This document shows positions 40,856-52,769 of a DNA stretch of 64,000 bases, piece after piece. Every line of letters begins with the position of its first letter. Position 1 is the stretch's first letter. The notes beneath the pieces were generated by a model, which was not told where the DNA came from, did not search any database, and saw only the letters and a list, made by a program, of their open reading frames with translations. This DNA comes from Styela clava (lineage: Eukaryota > Chordata > Ascidiacea > Stolidobranchia > Styelidae), in assembly GCF_964204865.1 (NCBI RefSeq), contig NC_135254.1:18419001-18483000 (forward strand). The letters run 5' to 3'. The position numbers were made by a program, and so were the translations under genes.

Positions 40856-43800
40856 TTAGGTCTTTGCCATAGCACAAAGTAGCCGTGCACCATGATACCG
40901 TGCACCATAATTTTGAAACAACCATTCAGAATGAAACTCCTTATATGTATTGCTAATCGCAAACTATACATTCAAAACAACTGAATCCGTTATGCAGAGA
41001 GATGTTTTCTTTTATATTTCTCCTATAAGATAATGCATGCATACCATATGCACCGGAATATATAGGATCATGAGACAGAAATGCAATTCAAATTCCACGG
41101 ATTCTTACCCAAGGATTCACTATCAGGTTAACATTAGTCAGTTGAATTGCAATAATGTCTTGACTGTAGTTTGTATCAACTTTCACTTGATTCTTTAAAA
41201 TTCTGATCTGGAAAACGGAGATCTTTAAAATAGCTGGTTCACGTTATTGTTGTGGTAAAAAAATCTCATTTCTCCTAAACTCATCAACTTTTTAATTATG
41301 CGATTCTTTGTCAGTGTAAACTCGTATTTTTCGTTCTATTTATTTGGAACAGCGATGGAAAATTAAAATAACAAAGTAACGAAGATCTGGGATGGTGTTT
41401 AAATATGTGCACTTACTCTCTTGCTGTATTAACATTTTCAGTAAATTCAGTAAGCAGCTGATTGCCAGCGGATTGGAACATAAGTTGTTAGTCTGTCTGA
41501 CCACAGCATCCGTACCTTATATGTTGTCCCAACTGCTCACAGTTTTGAATCACGACTGTTATGTGATATTTAATTGTTAAATGTGTCCTGGTAGCACATG
41601 TCAACGTATATGTTTTAACACCTTGCATTTTATTCTATAAATAAGTTTTTCTTACCAGTAGAGGTAACCAGCATGAAAAACATGAAATCGTAACTAATAA
41701 TATTTGTACAAATTTCTGAACTTCTGTCATTCTCCATCCTTGCTCACAATAATTTGATACCATTCTAAAATTCAAGGAAGAATAATAATGGAAGTCAAGG
41801 CCATTCAAATTGCGATTTTGTTGTTATTTATCATTTATTTCGATTTCTAACGCCATCAATCGAATACATCTAGTTTAGGATATTACCTATTAGAGATCAG
41901 AGTAACAAAATAATTTTATTTATTTTCTTTTAATTAAAGTTTCAAATCATGTTGGATATTGTTGGAAAAGGCATAAAATGGATAATTTTTTAATCTCTAA
42001 CAAAATTTGAAGCATTGTGGTCAATTGATATTTATTCCGAATCATTTATCGGAAAATAATGTATATACTATTTGTTCCTGTATCACTTTTAAACAGAAAT
42101 ATAAGAAAGTGTTATGAGAGAAGTATACATACCGAATTTTTTTCTTTAAATTTCTTGAAATTTCGATAAGAGATAACACATTACATACAAGTGTTACAGA
42201 TACCAGGATTAACCCCAATATTACAAAGAATATAAGATATACCTGAAACAATAGCATGCAATTGAATAACACTTAAACGAGAATATCGGTCAGAGACTGA
42301 AGACTTATCGATCGAAAGTTAGGGGATCCCCCAAAACAGCGCTCTTACTCCATAGTGACACCCTGTGTCCCATCACTAATTAATTAGTAACTCGCTAATT
42401 ATACGACATAATTCATCCAAAATCAATAGGCTTATGGTCCGACATATGATGAATGCACATGCAAAATCTGGAGCAGATTCAATTTCGCGTGCATCTAACA
42501 GACAGACATACATACAGACAGACAAATACATGTTATTACTTTTTGTTTGATAATTATAGCTGCAGGTCCTAAGGTTATGTTATGTTCTTGTTCTCCTTCA
42601 TCGTTTAATCAAAGATTTTGGGCGCCTACTGTATATATTTCAATTCCTCTAGCATAAACGAACGCGAAATAGATAATATCAATAGACACAAAGGTCTCCA
42701 AACTGTGACAGCTAGGTCAATCATATAGCCAGTAATAAATATGGTTCAAAATTTTATGTCAAAAGGCTTAAATTGTACTTACCGAATATTCTGATTGCTG
42801 TGAACATCCTCTTGGAACGCTATAGGAAGGAGACACGCACGTGTTTACAACACCAGTGATAGGTAATAGTGAAAAAACGATTTCAAACAGAAATATAATG
42901 CCAATGACATACAACACCTGTATACGAAAAAGGTGTTTAGAAAGGAGTGAAAAATGAGAAAAAAAAACTTTTGCTCCAAAAGAATATTTTTAAATTTGAA
43001 ATGATTCTATTCAAGCTAACTATAATATTTTTTGAAACAACAGTCCGAACCAGAACCCAATAATATATACGCCACGTTGACCGCTTATTTTTTAGAGAAA
43101 AAAAAAACATAGAAGGAAATTTAGTAATGGCTAAAGTCTAAATCTAAAAGAAATTTGTTTATCTCTTTCAACTATTTAGTTAAATGTTGAACCACCAATT
43201 AATAATGCAAAATAAATATATATATTGAAATTAGAAACCTGATATGCCCGTTTTCCCACTTCGGCATTGTAGCGAAAAGCGAATTTGAGTGCTATGATTC
43301 GATCTATCGCAATCAACATTATTAAAGACAGAACCAATAGTGTAATAAATACGAAATTAAATATTTGCAAACGAAGCAGAGATTCCTGAAAAAATGAACA
43401 AGTCGAATTAGGACGAAACGATTTGCATGCTAGAAATATTTCTATCATAAAACAGATGAAAATTAGTTAAGGTTAACCGAAACCGTAATGCCGAATTATA
43501 ATATAACGGAATACCGCAAAAAAACTATATATATATATATATGCGCTTAAAAAAACTTCAAACCTGCATTTCCAGGTTTGTAGCATAACGATTTATTGTT
43601 ATTGTAGAAGTTATAACAATGCCAATTATATCAACAGATAGGAGTACAATTACAATAATGTGTATTACACCGAATTTTTTGGCTTCTTCTTTTATACCGT
43701 GAAAGTTTCCAGTCCGCACAGCTAAAAACATGAATTGTCATCACGTTTACTTTATTTAATTGCAGGTATTAATATATATTTTTATGTAGATGAGTTTAAG

Positions 43801-45445
43801 ATTTCAATATGTGTTTACGTTATGATCCAGGTATTATTTTGAAAATGAAGTCATATTGATATGATAACATCTTGATATCAGGTTGAGTGTACTTGGAGTA
43901 CACATCGCAAATGCCTATTCGAGTAATTTGACTTGCTATGTAGAACAAAGAATGACGATAAACCGCATGATACTGACCGTGCTGGTTGCCGTGTACAATT
44001 TTGCATCAAAAAACAATCTTAAAATGTGATACCACAGCATTAATGGTTTCAAGACCGGAAGTCGAACTGAACGCAATGCTTCAATAGCTTCATTTTATTA
44101 TCATGGTGAAGAAATTCTTTGAAATAAATCCTATGCCATTAGTATTTTTAAGTCGAAAGTAATACATGTGACATAAATTATGCACGGTCATGATCACACC
44201 GAAATATTTTTGTATAAAAAACATGAGATTCTATAAAATCCTTCTCTTTCCAAGTATCCAACTAAAGATCCACTCCCATTCGCGCACATATGAGGATTCC
44301 CCATTCTAGGCTAGATTATAGGAGGGTTAGGGTTGATAATAAGATACGAGATACCCCTTCCCAGACTAGATCATATGCAGATATTCCTACCGAAGATTTG
44401 GAAGGAGCATCTGCATATGATCCAAAACTTGTATAGTTTAAAATAAGGTTTGGGTTGGACAGAAAAGTTTAGAAACTCATAAAAATCTATATAATCTATA
44501 ATTATCAGCTTTTTTTACCTGTTGGTTGTTGGCTGGTTGCTCTACGTATAGATTGATAAACAATAAGACGAAGTGGTCGAAATCTTCGATATAAAAGTGA
44601 TGCAATTGCCAAGATATTACCAATCAAACCCAGCGTGAGTGAGACACATGGTAGTATTATTGATACCTGAAAATCACTTTTTAAGAGAGAGTCGTAATCT
44701 GTTTACATTAATAACATTTCAAATTTGTTAGTCTTTGGTTTGAAACAAATAAATTAAAGCTGAAATATTTTGAATGAGAACCCGGCGTTGAGTGCATTAG
44801 TATTTGCATCCCACATCTGATTATCCTGTGTGGGTTCGCAGTTTGAAATCCGTTGGGGATATGTGCGAGAGAATTGCTGGACTGCTCATCGGTTAAGGGT
44901 GGTTCACATAACCGCTAGTCGGTTGCGGCTTTCTCCACCATCAAGTCCTAGTGGCTGAAAAAATACCCTGCTAAGACCTGATTAGGTCATCGTCCTTTCC
45001 TCTCCGGGGATAAACATGAAAATCCGATACTATTCCAATCTACACAAAAAGGGTTTTATTTTTTAAAACTGTGCAGCTTAAAACTGATTGTGGAAAGGTC
45101 TAGTTTTGATAAAAATCATGTCTATGAATGCCATAAATATCAGCACCTATGAGCAAAAGTCAATTGAAAGGGTTTTTGTATCATTACTGCAGAAGGTCAC
45201 CTTGCAATTCAACACTGAGAGCACGGTACCTGTTGCGATTCATAAAACACAATTTTGAACAAATTTCCGAATATAAGAGGTATTGTCAAATGCGGCAAGG
45301 AAAATCGACGAAACGCCTTTAATTTAATATTATGACATACTTTCTCATCAAATTCAGAAAATGTGTACGACGCGGTCATCAAAATGGTAGTTGTGATGTT
45401 GTTTTCCATAGAACCAATTTTGTTGTTCAATTCCATGTATATCAT
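40856..45445 (-). CDS. Receptor C: diverged prostanoid-receptor-like GPCR, 9 exons
   Basis: Third member of the cluster. Exons in transcript order: 45445-45341, 44666-44519, 43721-43564, 43385-43239, 42917-42783, 42242-42133, 41764-41656, 41207-41109, 40963-40856; 372 residues. The intron phases match A and B. Motifs: GLIGNILAIASLL (helix 1), VDIIGIVITST (helix 2), AIDRIIAL (DR in place of ER, helix 3), LLPITGVV (end of helix 4), CWLPLL (helix 6), NLIVNPW (helix 7). It lacks the helix-3 Cys, the TWCF loop-2 motif and the helix-7 Arg (Gln here), so it is unlikely to bind ligand like a standard prostanoid receptor. The last exon gives FAISNTYKEF, which resembles the helix-7/helix-8 junction of other class A GPCRs, then stops after a short tail; it is the least certain exon. 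N-glycosylation site NIT in the N-terminus; acceptor-like CAG 18 bases before the start Met. Confidence 0.75.
42276..42528 (-). repeat. Dispersed repeat R1, copy 2
   Basis: Reverse-complement copy of 26653-26886, sitting in receptor C intron 5 only about 35 bases from the exon at 42242-42133. It ends in a run of CAGACAGACATACATACAGACAGACA. Confidence 0.8.
43526..43542. repeat. (TA)n microsatellite
   Basis: Eight TA units in receptor C intron 3, 22 bases from the end of the helix-2 exon. Confidence 0.9.
44369..44422. repeat. Perfect 14-bp inverted repeat (hairpin)
   Basis: GATCATATGCAGAT at 44369-44382 is the exact reverse complement of 44409-44422, with a 26-base loop. It sits in receptor C intron 2, 97 bases from the exon that ends at 44519. 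Confidence 0.7.
44780..45060. repeat. SINE-like unit (tentative)
   Basis: A GC-richer island in receptor C intron 1. It has a GTGGGTTCG..TTTGAAATCC patch loosely like a tRNA B box, followed by sequence such as TCTCCACCATCAAGTCC with no coding frame. No second copy in the window, so the class is a guess. Confidence 0.3.
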
Positions 45446-48400
45446 TCCAGCTCATCAAGTGACCTGAATGGTCAACAAATATACATATATGATTTTATAG
45501 GCATATAGTCGTGAATTCAAACCTCATTTGAGCGTGTACCAGATTTGTAACGTAACAATTGTGAAGTTTTGGCCACTCAAAGAAGTTGCCATGCCACAGC
45601 AAAAGTTTTAGTTTAGTTCAAGTAATCAAAAATTAGGCCCGAAAAACTACCATAGGCAGTACTTTCAAATAGTAGTTAATAGAATCTGATCGCTACAGAC
45701 ATGTAAGCCAGTATGTAAGTTCCAATGCTGATAGAACTTTCAAAATAAACATCAAATATTTTTGCAATGCTGAAGTATAGGGGAATTTTCCTGGGGTCAA
45801 GGGGCAAGAAAACACCCACTGTCTCGTAACTCTCAGTCAAAATAATTAAATCATTTTTTCACATTTTTACTCCATGATTTATACAAAAACCGTATTTGGA
45901 AACTGTACATTTAATATATATATGTAATTTCAAATTTGTATCTTAGAACTTCGATAATGAAAGAAATGTGATGATCAAAAACTGTTTGAATAAAAAAGGG
46001 TGTAAATATTCATAACAATTAGCTAGAAAATAGAATTAATATGAGGGACATGTCAGAATGAAAATTCAACTTACTTTAATGAAACTCTGCCTGCAATATT
46101 CCGGTATCAGCTCTGCTCACACTGCTTCAAGAAACTAATTGTTACCTGGTTTCCAATTCACTTAAATACGTTTAGAAAAGTCGCGACAAACATTTGACAT
46201 ACTCTTCATAAAATAGTATTTCGCACTTCACGCGAAAACTGACCTCATGAATACCGAGTATCTGAAACACTCAACGAGAAATAGCTTTAACGCTGTTCTT
46301 TCACGATACACAAATGAAATTAAAACCTCGTAGTATTCGAATTTGAGAATTTCATGTAGTATAATAGGCTATACGCACTACGTTAATACTCTCTACCATG
46401 GAATAATTCATGCCATCATACGATTCCCGGAAGTCTTGAAATCAATATATCCTGACTTATGTTTGCGCATGGTTAACCATGTAGGCCCAAGGTCGGCCAA
46501 TCTTTTTAGCCGACGGGCGCTATTTAGTTTACTAATAATTGCGCGGGCCACTACGGTAATTATTTTTTTAGTTTTGCTACACTGACTAAAAGTTAATGAC
46601 AAAAAAGTTAAAAACCATCAAAACCCTCGCATCAAACTTTCTCAATAATAAGAACAATAAAAAAACGAAGATACTGTAAAGTCAACAAAAGTATTTCTAC
46701 GCGTAGATATTTTGGTGTGAAGTTTGGCACTGTTTTTCGCTAACAAGTTTTTAATATTCGCTGAAATGGACGCTGTAGCAATGCGAAGCCAATTTTTCAT
46801 ATGACTGTCAGAAATTAGTGATGTCACTTGCTTGTACAAGAAAGTGCTGACAAATAATGGGATCATTAAAACTGCCATTTTGTGGATCCTCTGAAATTCT
46901 TTCTTTAGAGACGTCTTTTCTGTAAAATTGAGTAATGGCAAGTCTTTAAACCTCTCCTTTAAATCAGACTGTTAATTGTACGTTATTTAAGCGCCAAAGC
47001 AATCCAAAGTTGTCAACTCATCAATATTTTGCTTCACTGCCAAAATATCAAGGATTTCATGCATGAACCACGCCCAAACACACAGCATTGGCAATTATCA
47101 TTTATGCCCCCAGCAAGTTTGGCCAAGTAATATTTGGTCGGTGCTGCATTTGAACGACAGACCACATGATAAAATGAAAGAAAATTGTCTCACAGGTGAG
47201 ATAACGTTAAAGAGAATAGTAAAAGACCCAAGCGTGTAAGCGACTATTTATATATCGATATCTTCTAGCTGGTTTCGATTCAAAATTGCACTCATGGCTC
47301 GTTTGAAAGTGCTAGCAGAGCGCATTTCAGGAAAATGAACAAATTGTTTGTATCAAATCTTTATATTAATAACTACATCACTTGAAAATAGAAGTTTTAT
47401 TTACTATTTTTTTTTTTTATTTCCGGCGGGCCACGGGTTGGACGACCCTGATGTAGGCACTAAGCTCAAATGTCATGACTCGATTGGAGTTACGCATTTT
47501 CATTGGAATTTTAGCATCACATCACGAGCTAGATTGAAGTTTGGTTAGGAAGTAAACATTCTCAGATTCTAAGTTTACATAAAACATATATATGAATATT
47601 CCTTTCAATTGATTACAAGCGGGCTGTCATTTCAACAGCAACGTGGTTATAGTTTAAATGTTTTGTATTTACACGTACACCTGGCGTGTGTGCAGCGCCA
47701 GAATACGCACACCCGAACCACATTGCCTATCCAACAAACTTTACACTCACTCAACTGGATGCGGTGCTGCTACCCACTTTCAGCCTTCTTTAACTTACAG
47801 TACTGGCTGTCTTGTTGCTTTGAGTTCTAGCATATTTCAGATATCGTATAATTGAAAGAAATAAAGTAGTTATTTCCTACACTATATGATAAATTGAACT
47901 AGAGGTCCATTAGGAACTGATATACATATACGTATCTCAGCTGATAGACTTAGAAACATCATTAATATGTCTGCCTAGGCATATTATATCCGCAACGCAA
48001 TACAAATTTCTTTGGTTTTTAAACTAACAAAAAATAAATCAATATTCCACAATCGATTGCCTGACTTTCTGTGGCCAACTAAGATTCACAGTAAATAAAG
48101 TTTGGGTCAAGCAATTCGCATATCTTCGACATCGGTATCTCTGTCCTATCCAACCTATACCATGAGTCTAAAAAAACAGTGTGCAAAGTAAATATTGTTT
48201 TAATTACAAATACAGGAAGCGGTACAAATGTAATACAATTTAAAAATCAAATACTGGTTTATGATTACTCGGCTACGAGTATGAACACAAATGGTATTAT
48301 CATTTAAGAGCGTGGTAAAATTTATTGGACACTGTCGGAGAATTTACGAAGATACGAGTAATTTTGTTTATTTATCTTGTGGCATATTGTGATATATAAC

Positions 48401-48724
48401 AAAAACTGCGTTTCAGTCATAAAGTGTGTATAAACGTCATAGTATATTTCTCTATTAGGTAAAAAGAGTATGCACATATTTTTGAATTAATTTAAAACAT
48501 TTTTTTGAAGTATGAAAAAACAGAAGTAATGGATGACAAAAAAGAATGATTGGTTTCATAGCCTGGTGAAATGCCAGATCCTATGAAAACAAACAAAACA
48601 TGGGAGTCTATCCCTCACTTATTCTATTTTATTTAAGTTGAGTTGAGAGCAGCACCATCTAGAGTAGTATTTGTTAGTGTATAATCATGAAAAGATCAAT
48701 AGATTACAACGTTATTCAATTCAA
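45446..48724. other. Spacer between receptor C and the four-helix gene
   Basis: About 3.3 kb, AT-rich. It contains the hAT element at 46487-47450. I see no exon with family motifs in the rest. Confidence 0.5.
46487..47450. mobile_element. hAT-type non-autonomous element, perfect target duplication
   Basis: Begins CCAAGGTCGGCCAATC and ends CGGGTTGGACGACCCTG; flanked by exact ATGTAGGC duplications. 964 bases. The end sequence differs from the CAGTGGTT elements, so it is a separate hAT-like family. Confidence 0.85.
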
Positions 48725-50999
48725 TTACTTCGGCCCCGCAGCACTGTAAGTCACTATCTCCGAGTCTAGAAATGCATCATCCTGGAAATACAATTGAAAA
48801 TGTAACTCAAAAATGAAAACAAAAACTTAATTATACAGAAAAATATATACTCAGTCGCTACCAGATATCGTTTGAAGTAATAATTTTGGAATAAATATTT
48901 TGTTAACGAATGGATACCGTTAAGGTCATAGCTATCACGGATTTCAAATTGGACAAAACTAATCAATGTACACTCTCTTGCTTGTGATTATAAATGTTAA
49001 GGTCATAGCTATCAAGGATTTCAAATTGGACAAAACTAATCAATGTAAACTCTCTTGCTTGTGATTATTAATGCAATACGCCTATGGCAACCTGTTGAGA
49101 ATTGTCAAAGGCAAAGGGTTGCGGGTTTGAGAGGCTGTTGCTGGAGCTTTATTAGGTGAAATCATAATAAACACATATTTGAAATAAATTTCAAGGTTTT
49201 TATTTGTGATCCATCTAAAATCAGAAATAGACAATCCGTAAAACAAGAATGAGCAGCAAAAATGTATTGACCAAAGTAAGCATTTACGAGAAAAGCATGG
49301 GCTAACCAGTTGACTGTAACATAAATGAATAAAATGACTTACTGGAAGTAACATCATTATAATTCCTCCAGCCAAGCTCAGTGGAATGCTAGCCCACATT
49401 AGTCCAAAGGAGTACCCGTAAGATGTTTCTGCTGGCGGAAAGCTAAGCATAAATATTATCAGAGCGACGATGAAAACAGCAGCTGAAAATAAATTAACAT
49501 GTATATATATTTGATTAATGATAAATGTCTCATAACAGCATCAAACACACTATAAACTGAGAAAGATAATAGAACGGTATATATAGATATTATAGATTGA
49601 GGTTTAGCTATTGTCATATATTACTTAGGATCGTGATACTATCAATTGGTGATCAATTGTAACATATTTCTTGTGTTTTAAATAATACACGTGTTTTAAG
49701 ATAATATATACTGATTATGGTATACTGCTATTCATGCGATAACCACGGATAATCATATGCTTTGATGCAAGAGAAAAAAATTGAAGCAACAAAGGGTGCT
49801 CCTGAAGTATGCGCACTAAGATGTCGCATAACCTGAGTCCTAAACTGGTACACAACCTGAGTTCAGGTTGTGCGCCATCTTGATGCGCATAGGGTGACGC
49901 TCTCACATGTAAAAATGCTCAGAAATCCACCAAGCTTAACTCGTCCTCTACTGTGTCCACAAAATCGAGCTACAATAATTACTGCTGTGAAACACAAACA
50001 GATGATTCCGAGCAGAATGAGGACCACAATCCCGACCAACCACACTGTCAGATAAAGAAATAAAATTGATTTAATACAAAAGAGATACCACAAAATTTAA
50101 TACCACAATATTTCTGAACCAGAGAAAAGTACACAAAATTTCACATTTTTACCAAAGCAGAAGTGTGCCTGAATGCTTACTTACATTACAAAGTTGATGA
50201 CTTGCGATCCAAGTGTTCCTTCGTACAGTGGTTCCCAAAGCTTTTTGCAAGCGACCCAGTTTAAATTTTTTTTTTCATAAAATCTCGCGACTGAAGTCTA
50301 TGCTAACATACTAAACGTTATGTAGTGCTTTTATATTCGCAAAATTGAAAAATACTTTTTTAATTTTCCGCAAAGTCAGAAGGCTGTGCTTGTTTGCAAT
50401 AATTTTCGATATCGAGGCTTAGTTTCACTTAAGAAAAATGGATGCTGCCAAGTTTTATGCTGTAATACCTACCACATATACAATTACTATTGAGCAACAC
50501 TTTAATACAAAAATTAACTAGAAAAATCTGCTGAGTTAACCATTTTTAATTGTTTGTTGAAAAACAAACGACCCAGAATGATCTTCAGATGACCGAGTTT
50601 TGGATCGCAACTCATAGGTTGGGATACACTGGCTTACGACAATGATTTCAAGAAGTCTAACGTCTCAGTAATTACCTGTTACAACCGCTTATGTGGGTTG
50701 TTTCTAGCAACTCTTCTAGCGGTGGTTAGTTGAACAGAGTACAACGGAAAGCAAAATTGCTTTGCGTGATGTCTAAATACATTTCGCTCGGGTAAATATT
50801 AATATTTATCAAATTTTAAACTCAACTCACACAAGTCTTCTTTTTCAGTCTTGGTTGCTGAGTTGTATTCTGTAAGAAATGGAAGTGACTGTACGTCATA
50901 CCATCCATCTGTTGCTACAGCAATAACCGCAAAAATAAATGATATCACAAGTAAACCAGAAGTTCCGACGAGGAATGGAAATTCTTTTAATTCTCCCAT
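48725..50999 (-). CDS. Four-helix membrane protein, PMP22/EMP/claudin-like
   Basis: Four exons: 50999-50831, 50044-49907, 49482-49343, 48781-48725; 167 residues, phases consistent. Helix 1 is about residues 9-31 (PFLVGTSGLLVISF..), helix 2 about 57-80, helix 3 about 103-119 (AVFIVALIIFML), helix 4 about 130-150. The stretch TSYGYSFGLMWASIPLSLAGG is like the start of helix 4 in PMP22/EMP proteins (YGFxYxLAW....LALLSG). These proteins sit in plasma membranes and shape cell contacts. The first outer loop is short, about 25 residues, and lacks the W..GLW..C..C signature. An exon may be missing between 50831 and 50044, where a hAT remnant sits; the phases there (1 and 1) would permit an extra exon. 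The tail, ending AAGPK, has no claudin-type YV end. An acceptor-like TTTTAG lies 28 bases before the start Met. AATAAA falls about 92 bases past the stop. Confidence 0.65.
48919..49072 (+). repeat. Tandem duplication, two 77-base copies
   Basis: GTTAAGGTCATAGCTATCA begins at 48919 and again at 48996; the copies differ at only a few bases, so the duplication is recent. It lies in the last intron of the four-helix gene. Confidence 0.95.
49804..49894. repeat. Foldback-type repeat, short form
   Basis: Starts GAAGTATGCGCACTAAGATG and ends CGCCATCTTGATGCGCATAG. Its centre, 49851-49872, is a near-perfect palindrome CACAACCTGAGTTCAGGTTGTG. It lies within about 15 bases of the splice donor after 49907 in the four-helix gene. 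Related to 62878-62968. Confidence 0.75.
50226..50631. mobile_element. hAT-type non-autonomous element
   Basis: Begins CAGTGGTTCCCAAAGC and ends AGGTTGGGATACACTG; internal GCGACCCAG blocks resemble the elements near 15150 and 15750. The target duplication is poor (CCTTCGTA against GCTTACGA). About 406 bases, in the first intron of the four-helix gene. Confidence 0.7.
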
Positions 51000-52769
51000 T
51001 ATAGTAATCTATGTAATTCTCAATTCACTAAAATTACAAATTAAAAGACATAGTAATTGCAACGTTATCAAAAATTCCATACTGAACATATAACACGAAT
51101 ATAACACAAATTAACGCCAGTAAGTTATGTTTGTGTGTTCAGATAGTTTGTATACCTACAAAAAAGCTGAAACGAATTGTATTTTGTACTAGAGATGCAT
51201 CAATTTTACCAATCGAATTATTCCATATTGATATTGTTATATCTTAAAACGAATAAAACTTTAAATACTGATATTTTTGGAAACACGTGAAGCAGTACAA
51301 TTTAATGGCGATGTATTTTTCAAATTTAATGGTTTTTCATAGCTTATAATAATAAAACACATTATTTTCAATAATGCTTAAATTTCACTATTTCAGAGCT
51401 TGTGATACATCAAATATTAAACTGCAATACTGTAATGATCTATTAGCGCCTTGTGGAAAAACTACAGTTAATCTAAAACAATTATATATATTTCCATTTA
51501 AATATATTGAGCATAACGTTATACTTATTCACACCTCTTTCCTGAGATTATTTCATTTATTTTACATATCTTTCATACTACAAAATTGCTTATTCACTAT
51601 AATTTTGCAAATATTCTGAGAATGTTGTCTGAATTTTGGTAAAACGTAACGCCTCTCAGAACAGTGAAATTTAATCTAGCATGTTCAAAATCTGATAATT
51701 CCATTTTATGAAAATCACAGATCACGAAAAGTCTAATTTAAATTGTGTTCCGACAGTCAGACAGTAGAAGCTGACTGTGGGTCATCTTCCATTGTCCTAA
51801 TGGCGTCTAAGGTACTGTTCTGGGTTGAAACAACATCCCAAAGTTAGAAATTCAACAGACTTTTTGCATATTTGTATCTCTACAATCACTCAGAAAGCAA
51901 TATAAGCTTATTGAATCACTAGACAACAAGAATTCGGCAGTCAGTTTGAACGTTTTTACCATGAACTACAACGACAAGCCTTTGAACGCGGTGGTAATTC
52001 ATTGACACAGTAAAATCGCCGTTCAAGATACCGCACCTCTTTCGCCCGAGGCAAGCAAATACCAACAAGACCATTATACTTTTCTATGATACATTATATC
52101 TCGAAACTTTCAGGACGTCTCGTTTGGCCGAACCGAGGCATTAGCAAATTCCTCGTGGCTGCGGCTGAATCGAACTTGAGTAATAAAATAATTTTTTGTA
52201 GAATTCTATTCTGAAATGCGCATAAATCTGAGTCCTAAACGTCATCTGGATGAAACAAATAGCTGAATTACCAGAGATCTAGTTTGATGCCTGACACAAG
52301 CAACTGAGTAAATTAATTTAATCAGTATCAGTCATTATAATCATGATTTCCAATTAGTACCCGATGCCGGAATCTTTACTCGCCCGCTGCCAACCAATTT
52401 CTTAACGTCGTGGTAAGAAGCCAAGTAAATCTGTTTTTGTCGTATCCAGTAATAACTTCGCTATACTTGACTGAATTTGGTTTGAGTGATCGAGCAACCC
52501 TAAACAAAAGACTGCCTCAAAATTTAAACGATTTTGTTTCACGATGAGTTCAACGAGTCGTGTCGAAAGTATAGCTTTTAAAGAAGTGGCCAGGTCACTC
52601 AAAAAGCGTTTTTAAAACCTTGGCGGTAACGCTCCCGAATATATATTTAAATATGTTTTGCGTATAAAATTAAAATCTTCCTAATCTTGGAAGCATTTGC
52701 CAAATAAAATTCGTTCATTTTGTTCCTAAACGTGTCAATTTCCTCTGCGTTATTTGTTTGGCAAATACA

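Noticed and set aside
40771-40971. Frame reading MYSLRLAIHIRS as receptor C's last exon, by analogy with VYILLRRS
   Set aside because: There is no splice acceptor in phase before it; the TATAG acceptor at 40964 gives a different frame (FAISNTYKEF) that fits helix 8 and the phase.
44820-44875. tRNA gene
   Set aside because: There is a loose B-box-like patch, but no cloverleaf or acceptor stem can be built.
46642-46941. 99-codon - strand frame with NFTEKTSLKKEF
   Set aside because: Lies wholly in the hAT element at 46487-47450 and does not resemble transposase or another known family.
52000-52600. Possible protein-coding remnant near CCGATGCCGGAATC and GTGGCTGCGGCTG
   Set aside because: No frame gives a recognisable domain, and there are no paired splice sites.
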